A stretch of 64,000 bases of DNA, taken from assembly GCA_943329665.2 (NCBI GenBank), contig CALQEU020000003.1, positions 127,206 through 191,205 on the forward strand, given 5' to 3'. Source of the DNA: JAJTFW01 sp903922455. Lineage in GTDB: Bacteria > Bacteroidota > Bacteroidia > AKYH767-A > OLB10. A program made the translations under genes and the position numbers. The notes below the pieces were generated by a model that ran no database searches, was not told where the DNA came from, and saw only the letters and a program-made list of their open reading frames with translations. Of the stretch, positions 1-8,636 are shown in pieces (position 1 is the stretch's first letter; every line of letters begins with the position of its first letter).

Positions 1-938
1 CAGATGGATTGTTGGAAAATGTAGAGCATGCAAAAATAGTTGCCAATGAAATGAAGTACCCTGTTATCATCAAAGCAACTGCTGGTGGTGGTGGAAAAGG
101 GATGCGCATTGTGTGGAAGGAAGATGAGATCATGAAAGCATTTGAGAATGCACAAACGGAAGCAGGTGCTGCTTTTGGTAACGATGGTTTGTACATGGAG
201 AAATACATTGAGGAACCACGTCACATTGAAATTCAAATTGCAGGTGATCAGTATGGAAAAGCATGTCACTTGAGTGAGCGTGATTGTTCGATTCAACGTC
301 GCCACCAAAAATTATTAGAGGAAACTCCGAGTCCGTTTATGACGGAGAAATTGCGTGAAGCGATGGGTGATGCTGCTATCAAAGCAACCTTAGCGAGCAA
401 TTACGAAGGCGTTGGCACCATTGAATTTTTAGTAGATAAGCACAGTGATTTTTATTTCATGGAGATGAATACTCGTATTCAAGTGGAACATACTATTACG
501 GAAGAAGTAATCAACTACGATTTAATTAAAGAGCAAATTAAGATTGCAGCGGGAGTTCCCATCAGCGGAAAAAATCATATTCCTACGATGCATGCTATTG
601 AATGTAGAATTAATGCAGAAGATCCGTACAATGATTTTCGTCCTTGCCCTGGAAAGATTACCGTATTGCATCAACCGGGAGGACACGGTGTACGTGTTGA
701 CTCACATATTTACGCTGGTTATACTATTCCGCCGTACTACGATTCCATGATTGCGAAGTTGATCACCATTGCGCAAACACGTGAAGAAGCGATTCAAACG
801 ATGGAGCGTGCACTGAGTGAGTTTGTTATTGAAGGAATTAAAACCACAATTCCTTTCCATCAACAATTAATGTTGAACGAAGATTTTAGAAAAGGAAATT
901 ACACCACTAAGTTTTTAGAAAACTTTGTGTTGAAATAA
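1..938 (+). CDS. accC: Biotin carboxylase subunit of acetyl-CoA carboxylase (5' truncated by window)
   Basis: Carboxylates the biotin of the carrier protein using ATP and bicarbonate, the first half-reaction of malonyl-CoA formation for fatty-acid synthesis; cytoplasmic. The frame is already open at base 3, and the codons before the TTG at 9 continue the expected family sequence, so the true start lies upstream of the window. Visible are the glycine-rich ATP-grasp loop (ATAGGGGKGMRIV), the HLSERDCSIQRRHQK segment, the EMNTRIQVEH active-site motif with catalytic Glu and Arg, and the C-terminal biotin carboxylase domain (ECRINAEDP, PPYYDSMIAKLI). About 310 of the usual 450 residues are present. 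The accB gene for the carrier protein usually lies just upstream, which would be outside the window. Identification is firm. Pyruvate or propionyl-CoA carboxylase subunits share these motifs, but the short C-terminus ending after the carboxylase domain favours AccC. Confidence 0.93.
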   Translation, partial: DGLLENVEHAKIVANEMKYPVIIKATAGGGGKGMRIVWKEDEIMKAFENAQTEAGAAFGNDGLYMEKYIEEPRHIEIQIAGDQYGKACHLSERDCSIQRRHQKLLEETPSPFMTEKLREAMGDAAIKATLASNYEGVGTIEFLVDKHSDFYFMEMNTRIQVEHTITEEVINYDLIKEQIKIAAGVPISGKNHIPTMHAIECRINAEDPYNDFRPCPGKITVLHQPGGHGVRVDSHIYAGYTIPPYYDSMIAKLITIAQTREEAIQTMERALSEFVIEGIKTTIPFHQQLMLNEDFRKGNYTTKFLENFVLK

Positions 939-1017
939 ATTCAATTGATTTCACACCCGAACCTTTTTATTCGTGATGTGTTTTTCTTGAGATGGATTCA
1001 TTTAAAAAATAATGTAG

Positions 1018-1527
1018 ATGTCTGCACCTAAAGTTTCATTTGCCTCTCGCATTGGTAAATTAGACTATTTGATGGGCGTGCATTACGTGGAAGTCCCTGC
1101 CAGCGTTGTAAAAAAATTAGGCGGACTCAATAAGCAACGATTGTTGTGCAGCATCAACAAACATCCAAAATTTCAATGTGGGATGATGGCATTGGGTGAA
1201 GGGAGAGGATACATCACGGTAAGCAAAAAGAAACTCAACCAATTTTCAATTGCGCTCGGTGATGTTATAAAAGTAATCCTCGAACCCGACAACAGTGAAT
1301 TCGGAATGGAAGTTCCAGAAGAGCTCATTGAAATTTTTGCGCAAGATCCAGAAGCTGAAAAACGATTTATGAGTATTAGTCCGGGAAAGCAACGAAATAT
1401 AATTTACTATGTTTCGGGAGTGAAAAATTCTGATTTAAGAATTGAGCGAGCGTTGAAACTCATTAACAATCTAAAAGCATGTCCGGAAGGAAAGGAAACG
1501 GCGAGAAGAATATTTGTAGGTAGTTAG
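1018..1527 (+). CDS. DUF1905 / YdeI-OmpD-associated family protein
   Basis: A 169-residue soluble protein of unknown biochemical role. The N-terminal ~95 residues look like the small beta-barrel DUF1905 domain (LMGVHYVEVPASVVKKL, then ITVSKKKLNQFSIALGDVIKVIL). The C-terminal ~60 residues match the YdeI/OmpD-associated domain (DPEAEKRFMSISPGKQRNI, then an RIERALKLINNL helix). This domain pair is common in Bacteroidetes, and YdeI homologues have been linked to resistance to antimicrobial peptides, but nothing here tests that. It lies 79 bases after accC on the same strand and could be co-transcribed. Its TAG stop codon is part of a heptamer repeat array that continues downstream. Confidence 0.75.
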   Translation: MSAPKVSFASRIGKLDYLMGVHYVEVPASVVKKLGGLNKQRLLCSINKHPKFQCGMMALGEGRGYITVSKKKLNQFSIALGDVIKVILEPDNSEFGMEVPEELIEIFAQDPEAEKRFMSISPGKQRNIIYYVSGVKNSDLRIERALKLINNLKACPEGKETARRIFVGS

Positions 1528-1551
1528 ATTTTAGATATTAGATATTGGATT
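1524..1551 (+). repeat. Heptamer-periodic TAGATNN array at a gene 3' end
   Basis: Four 7-bp units (TTAGATT, TTAGATA, TTAGATA, TTGGATT) run directly on. The TAG stop of the preceding gene is the core of the first unit. Similar 7-bp-period arrays occur at the 3' ends of the genes ending at 47789, 55518 (minus strand) and 59798. Confidence 0.6.
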
Positions 1552-1617
1552 TTTGCAGATCCCTGAATAAGTTTAACCAGTTTTATATTAATTCATAGTC
1601 ACCTATAACTTCATAAT

Positions 1618-1659
1618 TTGAACGCGGATGACGCCGATTAAAACGATAAATTTGGATTT
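1618..1659 (-). repeat. 42-bp dispersed repeat, copy C
   Basis: Read on the minus strand this 42-bp segment begins AAATCC and ends GTCATCCGCGTTCAA. It aligns without gaps to plus-strand segments at 32548-32589 and 59835-59876. All three copies are intergenic and close to a gene 3' end. Its function is unknown; similar motifs are, from memory, widespread in Bacteroidetes intergenic DNA. Confidence 0.6.
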
Positions 1660-1758
1660 ATTCATACTTAGATAAGGCAAATAATTTCCTTGAAATATAG
1701 AATTTCAAAGAAATTATTTTCAAGCCAGTTCTTGTCGGATTATCATTCTGAATTCTGA

Positions 1759-1776
1759 TCCCGATAGCTATCGGGA
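1759..1776. repeat. 18-bp perfect palindrome between convergent genes
   Basis: TCCCGATAGCTATCGGGA is a perfect 18-bp palindrome with no spacer, 13 bases beyond the 3' end of the large minus-strand adhesin gene. Short copies of a CTGAATT-type motif flank it on both sides. It lacks a T-tract, so it is a weak candidate for a terminator; a dispersed palindromic repeat is as likely. Confidence 0.5.
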
Positions 1777-1788
1777 CTGCATTCTGAA

Positions 1789-4700
1789 TTATCTCAGCAG
1801 CATAATTGTCCCTAACTTCTCTTCAATTTGATTTTTAGAACAAGGTGTTCGGTATTTTACTTTGTATGCATAAACACCTGCAGCTGCTTCTATCTCTTCA
1901 AATAAACCATCCCACCCAATAGCGGAGTCCGAAGTTGTAAAAACCTCTTGTCCCCAACGATTGTAAATAGTTAATTTAAAAGATTCAAGATTTTCACCAA
2001 ATCCAAAATACAAGTCATTTTTTTGATCGCCATTAGGCGTGAATGCCGAGGGTAAATACACCTCATTGAAACCAGGAGCCCCTTCCACTAAAAATGTATC
2101 TCTCACCGAACAACGATCCACTTTTGTTTCCACCCAATAAATGCCAGTGTCTTTCACAGTAATACTATTTGTTGTTGCGCCCGTGGACCATAAAAACAAG
2201 GTTCCTAATTTTTGCGCTTTCAATTCCACTTCAAACTTTTCGCAAATCGAAACTACCGATTGCAAATTATCGAAATCAGCAATGGTAACTTTGATGGTAT
2301 CACTGCCGATGCAGAATCCATCATCTACCAACACAAAATAATTATTGGTAGAAGAAACATTTATTTGTTGACTACTACTTCCCTGGGACCAAACATAGGA
2401 AGCTCCAACATTTCCTGCATCTAACGAAATGGTTTCTCCCTCACACAGGACCGTATCTAATCCTAAGTCCACTTCGGGAGCTAAACGCACATCTACATTA
2501 ATAGTATCATACTGCAAGCAACCACTTGAATTAACCAACAACGTATACGTTCCTGTTTGAGAAACCTGAATACTCGAAGCGGTGCTGCCTGTTGACCAAG
2601 AATAATTACCTGGAAGTGTAGTAGTGAGTGTAGTCGTTTTGGGAGCACAAATATTCTCATCAGGAATTGCCGCTAAAGTTGGAACATAATCTACGTTGAT
2701 GGTATCCGAAGCGGAACAACGATCAATAGAAACATTTACAAAATAAGTTCCTGCTGTATTTACCGTTTGCTGAGAAACAGTACTTCCATCTTGCCAACTA
2801 TAATTTGCATTCGAATTGGTTGCATCCAACAACAAATTCGCATTAGGACATAATGTAGTGTCGCCTCCAAAATCAACAACTGGCAAAGCCTGTACAGTTA
2901 CATTCACTGTATCTTTTTGCACACAGTTAACGGTAGAGAGTGTTAAAACATATTGTCCTGTTTGATTCACGAGTATAGATGAAGTTGTACTTCCTTGCGA
3001 CCAAGAATAATTCCCAACTAAATTTGTAGAGAGGGAGATGGATTCATTCTCGCATAATAAAGTATCTGCTGGTAAAATAAGTTTAGGTTCGAAAGTAATA
3101 TTGATTGTATCCGCAGCCGAGCATAAACCAACTAAAGCAGTCACAGAATAATTTCCTGTATTGAAAACGCTTATCGATGAAGTGGCACTTCCGGTATTCC
3201 ATGCGTAAGTTGCTCCGGCATTAAATGCATTCAAGACAATACTATCTCCAGGACAAAGTACATCATCTCCACCAAAATTAACCACAGGCAATGCTTGCAC
3301 CGTCACGTTCACGGTATCCTTTTGAATACAGTTCGCCGTAGAGAGCGTTAAAACATATTGTCCGGTTTGATTCACTAGAATGGATGAAGTTGTACTTCCT
3401 TGTGACCAAGCATAATTACCAACTAGATTAGTGGATAGCGTAACGGATTCATTCTCACACAACGATGTATCTGCTTGTAAAATAAGTTTTGGCTCGGAAG
3501 TAATATTGATGGTATCACCAGAAGCACAAGAGCCAATAGAAGCAGTAACAATAAAATTACCGAGCGCAAAAACAGTAATTGCGGACGTACTCGCCCCTGT
3601 ATTCCAAACATAAGAGGCCCCAGCATTAAACGCATTTAAAATAATACTATCACCGGGACACAGAACATCATCCACTCCAAAATTGACGGCAGGTAATGCT
3701 GCGAAATTAACGATGGTAGTATCTCTTTGAATGCATCCATTATCGTTGGATTGCACCCAATAAATTCCATTTGTATTCACTACGAGTGAAGTTCCACTGC
3801 TTCCATCCGACCAAGTTAATACTCCAACACCATTAGATTGAATTGTAAAATTTTGACCGCTGCATAAAGTAGTATCGGCACTGGATGAAAGTGGAACAGA
3901 GAAATTTACATCAATAGAATCTCTATCGATGCAAAGACCATTACTTGCCTGCACCCAATAAACACCAGATTGTATTGCATTTAAAGTTTGTGCAGTAGAT
4001 CCATCTGACCATAAATAAGTAGCACCAATATTGGAAGCATCCAATAAAATAGTTTGTGTTGGACATAAAGTAGTATCTGTTCCTAAATTAATTTGCGGTA
4101 GGGCGTTAACGGTAGCAAGCATCGTATCGCGCAAAACACAACTTCCGCTACTTACCTGCACCCAATACGATCCGCTAGATGCGACCGATATGGTTTGGGT
4201 AGTTGCATTGGTAGACCACAGATAAGACGCTCCTGCAACACCGGGATCCAAGAGGATAGTAGCGGTATCACAAACTGTAAGATCGGGTCCTATCGAAACA
4301 CTACTTAACGTATTTACCAAAATACTATCTCTTCGATTACAACCTGGATAATTGATATCGACATAATATAATCCAGCTGCATTCACTGTTATTGCTTGTG
4401 TTGTGACGCCTGTACTCCAAGCATACGTTGCACCAGGATTCAATGCATTCAAAGAAATAGTACTTCCTGGACACAAAACGGTATCGGGCGGTAACGGATC
4501 GGCAGGACCGGAGGTGACAGTAATTTGAAAACAGATAGTATCTCTTAAGTTACATGTGAGAGAATCGTATACCACACAACACGCATCATACACTCCCGTA
4601 GTCAAATAAGTATGAGATGGATTCTTCGTGCTATCTAACGTTGATGCATCACCGAAATCCCAGGAATAAATCATTTGCGCTGATCCGCTAGTACTTGTAT

Positions 4701-6906
4701 TGTTGAAACTAACCGTTAATGGAACGCAACCGGTATTGCTTGGACTCACGGTTCCGGTAGCCGTAATATCTACAAATTGCATATCAATTTTAAAAACGGC
4801 GATATCCCAACTTGCACCTGCACCTTTGGTTGTAGCAACGGATCCAGGAAGTGTTGGAAATGTGTTGGAGCCCGTGCATACCCCTTGATAAATAATTCCT
4901 CGACTATCAAAACGACTGGTTCCTCCATCCACATGATCACCACCAGAACCATAATAAGTAGCAAAAACAAGTGCGGTGGCATCTTGATTAATTACAGCTT
5001 CATAAAATGATCCACCGCTAGGAATGGCATTTGGCGTAATGGCATAGCCAGCAACGGTCCCAAATCCACTTATATAAACTTTATTGCAATTATCCACAAG
5101 AAATGCTGTAGGCGAAAAATTTGCTGAACTTGCTGTTCCCAAACAAGTTTGAAAAATCACTGAACTAAAATCATACAAGAATTTAATGATGAAAATATTT
5201 CCACTTACCACACCATAACAACCAGGAGTGATGGGCAAATTCCCTTCTGTTATTCCATAGAGATAAACATTATTACTTGCATCCAACTGCAAGAAATACG
5301 CTTGATCATATCCTGATGTTCCGATATAAGAAGACGCTAATGCAAAATTTCCAGTAGAGGCCAAATACATCACCCAACCATCCATTCCACCTCCTAAAAA
5401 GGCAGGGTGAATCGCACCTGCCAATACCGGAAAATTAAGACTTGAAGTAGCACCAGATATATACAATCCAAAACCAGACGCATCGAGCTTCAGTCCCAGC
5501 GCTGCATCATCTGCACTTCCTCCCACAAAAGTTGCCCACGCTAATGTAGCGAAAGAAGCATTCAATTTGATGATCACACCATCTTGTGCACCATTATAAG
5601 TAGCATCCAATGCACCAACTGTTGCAGGAAAATTATTAGATGTTGTGAAGCTCGCAATGTAAACTGTCCCTGCTGCATCCGCAATAATTTCTCCTCTGAA
5701 TGTATCACCATAATTGTAAGTAATTACATTTTGTCCATCATTCGAAGTTCCTCCAATAAAAGTAGAACCTACCAACGCAGTACCTGTACTATTCAATCGG
5801 GCGACGATAATATCTGAACCTCCATTATGTGTATTATCATAACAACCCGGAGTTGTAGGAAAATCAGTTGAGAAACAGGAGCCATAAATTAACAAGTCGA
5901 AATTGGCTAAGGAAAACATACTATGTACATATTCTTGATCGTTTCCACCCAAGTAAGTAGAATAAATTCTAGCGGATCCTGTTGGATTAAGTTTAGTAAT
6001 AGCAATATCTACATTCCCTCCGAAAGTACCATCAAAAGCGCCTGGAGTTATTGGATAACCGGTTCCAAAACATCTTCCCCCTGTAATAATATTTCCAAGA
6101 TCATCATAGGCTGCACTATGTCCGTAGGTAGTAGCGTTTGATCCCGAATAAGTAGAAGCCACAACAACGGGATCAATGATCAAAGGAAGGTTTGCATCGT
6201 AATTTCCAACTTGAAAAGATACCTCATCTTTATTCAAAACAAAATGACAAGTTACTTCTCTTTGTTTTCCTTCTACAAGCTGATATGCAAAAGGTTTTAA
6301 CTCTGAAAAAATACCTACTGTTGTGCTTACGACTAAAGCACCATTATCATCAATCATCATACGATCAGCGCCATGATACTTCATCACAACCTGACGATAA
6401 TCACTGTGAGGTTGAACAATAAAATCATACTTTGGTGATCCATGCTCTGAATACACCTCTAAATTAATACCTGAATAAAGAGAGTTATAATGTATACGCC
6501 CATACCCATTAACGTTAGAAGCCCACTTTTCACTTTTGTTACCAATAAAATAATTGCTATACCCAGCAAATAATTGTTCACCTAATGGCTGAGTTGATTG
6601 AGCATTTAGAAAATCAATTTTTAAACCATGAAAATTCATTTTAGTTTTATTGGCTACCTCAGGACCTTTATCATGTTCTAACTCATGAATGTCAAAAAGG
6701 TGTTGAGGATTTAACAATGTATAGCTAAAACCTTTTTCTTCTAGGAACAAAGCCCCCCCTTTAATATCGGTTCGATACAAGACATGCGAATCCCATTGTC
6801 CTTTATTTTCTTTGAACTCTAAAATGTTTTTTTCTGCATCTCCATGTGCTGTTGCAATGGAATTAATGAGAAGAAATAATGCGATGAAATGGATGCGGAT
6901 AGTCAA
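1789..6906 (-). CDS. Giant T9SS type B sorted surface protein (SBBP/PKD/Ig-like repeats)
   Basis: A 1705-residue exported protein, probably a cell-surface adhesin or gliding-associated protein. A signal peptide (MTIRIHFIALFLLINSIATAHG) is followed by the N-terminal domain typical of SBBP proteins (ENKGQWDSHVLYRTD), then beta-propeller-like SBBP repeats at about 245-710 (STYLGGNDQEYVHSM, GTASSANFSPTAFLVD), and a PKD domain at about 715-800 (YSWDFGDASTLDSTKNPSHTY). From about 800 to 1600 there are at least nine ~75-residue Ig-like repeats built around TLCPG..I.LDA..GATY.WSTG and ending in D-T-I/V. The C-terminus (PSAFTPNGDQKNDLYFGFG, YNRWGQEVF) is the gliding-motility/CHU_C type B sorting signal. 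Two neighbouring Ig repeats are near-duplicates, showing recent internal expansion. Its ligand is unknown. A MITE-like element sits just upstream of the start. Confidence 0.9.
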   Translation of the reverse strand: MTIRIHFIALFLLINSIATAHGDAEKNILEFKENKGQWDSHVLYRTDIKGGALFLEEKGFSYTLLNPQHLFDIHELEHDKGPEVANKTKMNFHGLKIDFLNAQSTQPLGEQLFAGYSNYFIGNKSEKWASNVNGYGRIHYNSLYSGINLEVYSEHGSPKYDFIVQPHSDYRQVVMKYHGADRMMIDDNGALVVSTTVGIFSELKPFAYQLVEGKQREVTCHFVLNKDEVSFQVGNYDANLPLIIDPVVVASTYSGSNATTYGHSAAYDDLGNIITGGRCFGTGYPITPGAFDGTFGGNVDIAITKLNPTGSARIYSTYLGGNDQEYVHSMFSLANFDLLIYGSCFSTDFPTTPGCYDNTHNGGSDIIVARLNSTGTALVGSTFIGGTSNDGQNVITYNYGDTFRGEIIADAAGTVYIASFTTSNNFPATVGALDATYNGAQDGVIIKLNASFATLAWATFVGGSADDAALGLKLDASGFGLYISGATSSLNFPVLAGAIHPAFLGGGMDGWVMYLASTGNFALASSYIGTSGYDQAYFLQLDASNNVYLYGITEGNLPITPGCYGVVSGNIFIIKFLYDFSSVIFQTCLGTASSANFSPTAFLVDNCNKVYISGFGTVAGYAITPNAIPSGGSFYEAVINQDATALVFATYYGSGGDHVDGGTSRFDSRGIIYQGVCTGSNTFPTLPGSVATTKGAGASWDIAVFKIDMQFVDITATGTVSPSNTGCVPLTVSFNNTSTSGSAQMIYSWDFGDASTLDSTKNPSHTYLTTGVYDACCVVYDSLTCNLRDTICFQITVTSGPADPLPPDTVLCPGSTISLNALNPGATYAWSTGVTTQAITVNAAGLYYVDINYPGCNRRDSILVNTLSSVSIGPDLTVCDTATILLDPGVAGASYLWSTNATTQTISVASSGSYWVQVSSGSCVLRDTMLATVNALPQINLGTDTTLCPTQTILLDASNIGATYLWSDGSTAQTLNAIQSGVYWVQASNGLCIDRDSIDVNFSVPLSSSADTTLCSGQNFTIQSNGVGVLTWSDGSSGTSLVVNTNGIYWVQSNDNGCIQRDTTIVNFAALPAVNFGVDDVLCPGDSIILNAFNAGASYVWNTGASTSAITVFALGNFIVTASIGSCASGDTINITSEPKLILQADTSLCENESVTLSTNLVGNYAWSQGSTTSSILVNQTGQYVLTLSTANCIQKDTVNVTVQALPVVNFGGDDVLCPGDSIVLNAFNAGATYAWNTGSATSSISVFNTGNYSVTALVGLCSAADTINITFEPKLILPADTLLCENESISLSTNLVGNYSWSQGSTTSSILVNQTGQYVLTLSTVNCVQKDTVNVTVQALPVVDFGGDTTLCPNANLLLDATNSNANYSWQDGSTVSQQTVNTAGTYFVNVSIDRCSASDTINVDYVPTLAAIPDENICAPKTTTLTTTLPGNYSWSTGSTASSIQVSQTGTYTLLVNSSGCLQYDTINVDVRLAPEVDLGLDTVLCEGETISLDAGNVGASYVWSQGSSSQQINVSSTNNYFVLVDDGFCIGSDTIKVTIADFDNLQSVVSICEKFEVELKAQKLGTLFLWSTGATTNSITVKDTGIYWVETKVDRCSVRDTFLVEGAPGFNEVYLPSAFTPNGDQKNDLYFGFGENLESFKLTIYNRWGQEVFTTSDSAIGWDGLFEEIEAAAGVYAYKVKYRTPCSKNQIEEKLGTIMLLR

Positions 6907-6950
6907 TGCGCGTGAAATTTAGACCCTTAAATTACAAAAAATCTATTTAA

Positions 6951-7111
6951 TACCAAATAAAAGTATATTTTAGTCCTATCTGCTAGTCCTTTTTCACCAA
7001 TACTTCTTAAAAAAATAGTTCCGCAGGCTAGGGCTATTCAACCATTTTTTTAAATCGTCTTGGCAAAAAAATACGTCGCAGCTTTTAGCTAAAATATACT
7101 TGTATTTGGTA
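6951..7111. mobile_element. 161-bp MITE-like element with 23-bp terminal inverted repeats
   Basis: The left end at 6951-6973 (starting TACCAAATA, ending TATTTTAG) is the reverse complement of the right end at 7089-7111 with a single mismatch. The trinucleotide TAA flanks the element on both sides (6948-6950 and 7112-7114) and may be a target-site duplication. The 115-bp interior has no ORF. This structure is that of a non-autonomous miniature element mobilised in trans. No transposase is in the window, so its parent family is unknown. Confidence 0.65.
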
Positions 7112-7137
7112 TAATTCGTATTAAAATATTAGTTTTG
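7106..7137 (+). promoter_or_regulatory. Candidate promoter of the SRPBCC gene, partly inside the MITE
   Basis: TAGTTTTG at 7130-7137 fits the Bacteroidetes -7 consensus TAnnTTTG. A TTTG ending at 7108, inside the right terminal repeat of the MITE-like element, lies about 21 bases upstream and could act as the -33 element. The start codon of the downstream gene is 45 bases further on. Confidence 0.35.
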
Positions 7138-7181
7138 ACGATAATTATCCCTAAATATTACCAAATCCACTGAAAAACGGC

Positions 7182-7622
7182 ATGAATTACCTCAATCAAA
7201 TCGACATTAATTTGCCTCGTGCACGTGTAGTGGAACTTTTTGATAATACCGAAAATTTAAAAGAATGGATGCCCGGATTGTTGCTCTTTGAAACGGTTGA
7301 AGGACAACCCGGAAAACCTGGATCGAAGTCGAGGATGGAATTTCAAATGGGCAAAAGAAAAATCAAAATGATTGAAACGATTATTTCCAATAATCTGCCC
7401 GATGAAATGGAAGGATATTATGAAATGAACGGAGTTAAAAATAATATCAAAGCATCCTTTGTTGAAATTGAACCAAACAAAACCTTGTATACTTCAGAAA
7501 GTACATTCATGCTATCGGGAGTTATGTGGCTTATTGGACCCTTAATGAAAAAAACGTTCATGAAAACTTCTCAAGATTATCTTGAACGATTTAAACAATT
7601 TGCTGAAGGAAAAGGATTGTAG
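7182..7622 (+). CDS. SRPBCC (START/Bet v1-like) family protein
   Basis: A 146-residue cytoplasmic protein with the ligand-binding SRPBCC layout: an N-terminal strand (YLNQIDINLPRARVVELFDN), a helix and the typical N..LKEWMPGLL segment, then a beta-sheet core and a long C-terminal helix (MKTSQDYLERFKQFAEG). Members of this family bind hydrophobic ligands or act as polyketide cyclases; the ligand cannot be predicted here. It is followed 57 bases later by a marC-like gene and then dgkA, so the three may be one transcript. The upstream region contains the end of a MITE-like element. Confidence 0.75.
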   Translation: MNYLNQIDINLPRARVVELFDNTENLKEWMPGLLLFETVEGQPGKPGSKSRMEFQMGKRKIKMIETIISNNLPDEMEGYYEMNGVKNNIKASFVEIEPNKTLYTSESTFMLSGVMWLIGPLMKKTFMKTSQDYLERFKQFAEGKGL

Positions 7623-7679
7623 TAGTATGGATGAATTATAATTGATTTGCGTTTACTTACCCATTAATTAAAAAAATAT

Positions 7680-8246
7680 ATGAATCTTGTCTTCAAAGAT
7701 ATTCTATCTATCACTATGATTTTATTCGCGGTGATTGATATTATCGGATCTTTACCCGTCATCATAGAAACCAGAAAACGCGTTGGTATGATCCACGCGG
7801 AAAAAGCCACTTTCGCTTCATTACTTATTATGGTGCTGTTTTTATTTTTAGGAGAAAGCATTTTAAATTTAATAGGTATTGATGTTTCTTCCTTTGCAAT
7901 TGCTGGATCTTTAGTGATATTTTTCCTTGCGTTAGAAATGATTTTAGGAATACGATTGTACAAAGACGAAGTTCCTGAAACTGCTTCTATCGTTCCCATC
8001 GCTTTCCCGCTTATTGCAGGAACCGGAACCATGACCACCTTAATTTCATTGCAATCACAATACTCCACAGAAAATATATTAGTAGGAATTTTCGTTAATA
8101 TGGTCGTTGTTTACATCGTACTTCGATTGGTGGAACCTATCGAGAAATTATTGGGTAAAGCGGGCATTAGCATCATCAGAAAAGTATTTGGAATTGTATT
8201 GATGGCCATTGCGATTAAATTATTCCGTACTAATTTAGGATTTTAA
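7680..8246 (+). CDS. MarC family integral membrane protein
   Basis: A 188-residue protein with about six hydrophobic membrane segments, matching the MarC/UPF0056 family (FAVIDIIGSLPVIIETRKR near the N-terminus, PIAFPLIAGTGTMTTLISL in the middle, IIRKVFGIVLMAIAIKLF at the C-terminus). The family resembles small solute or amino-acid exporters but its substrates are not established; the historical link to multiple antibiotic resistance was not upheld. The length fits the family and the ATG at 7680 gives a complete first membrane helix. It sits between an SRPBCC gene and dgkA on the same strand. Confidence 0.85.
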   Translation: MNLVFKDILSITMILFAVIDIIGSLPVIIETRKRVGMIHAEKATFASLLIMVLFLFLGESILNLIGIDVSSFAIAGSLVIFFLALEMILGIRLYKDEVPETASIVPIAFPLIAGTGTMTTLISLQSQYSTENILVGIFVNMVVVYIVLRLVEPIEKLLGKAGISIIRKVFGIVLMAIAIKLFRTNLGF

Positions 8247-8267
8247 AAACCGATCAAACTAAATCGA

Positions 8268-8630
8268 ATGTCAAGATTAGTTAAAAGTTTTACATTTGCA
8301 TTAAAAGGGATATATTTCTATATTACCTCTAAAGGAAATGTGCGCATACATCTTTTAGCCACAGTGTTCGTCGTTGGAATGGGATGTTGGTTACACGTAT
8401 CAATAAAACAATGGGTTTTACTTGTTCTTGCTATTGGGATGGTGCATACTGTAGAAGCAATTAACACCGCCATTGAAGAAATTGTCAATTTTATTTCTCC
8501 ACAACAACATCCATCTGCAGGAAAAATAAAAGATTTAGCGGCAGGTGCCGTTCTAATTATCGCAATAACGGCAGCACTGATCGGGATCATTATTTTTATT
8601 CCTCTACTTGTTCAGAAACTCAACTTGTAA
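8268..8630 (+). CDS. dgkA: Diacylglycerol kinase (DgkA) family, possibly undecaprenol kinase
   Basis: A 120-residue integral membrane lipid kinase with three membrane helices. It phosphorylates diacylglycerol or undecaprenol to recycle lipid intermediates of membrane and cell-wall synthesis. Diagnostic features are the N-terminal SFTFALKGI helix, the catalytic EAINTAIEEIVNFI segment and the conserved HPSAGKIKDLAAGAVLI stretch, which holds the metal and substrate-contacting residues. Whether it prefers diacylglycerol or undecaprenol cannot be told from sequence. It starts 21 bases after marC and ends only 6 bases from the convergent frameshifted T9SS locus, leaving no room for a separate terminator. 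Confidence 0.88.
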   Translation: MSRLVKSFTFALKGIYFYITSKGNVRIHLLATVFVVGMGCWLHVSIKQWVLLVLAIGMVHTVEAINTAIEEIVNFISPQQHPSAGKIKDLAAGAVLIIAITAALIGIIIFIPLLVQKLNL

Positions 8631-8636
8631 TTGGTA

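Noticed and set aside
1759..1776. Operator or terminator call for the TCCCGATAGCTATCGGGA palindrome
   Set aside because: No T-tract and no gene start nearby; it is better listed as a palindromic repeat.
5584..5817. Plus-strand ORFs inside the giant adhesin gene
   Set aside because: They are antisense shadows of the repetitive minus-strand gene and show no start context or family match.
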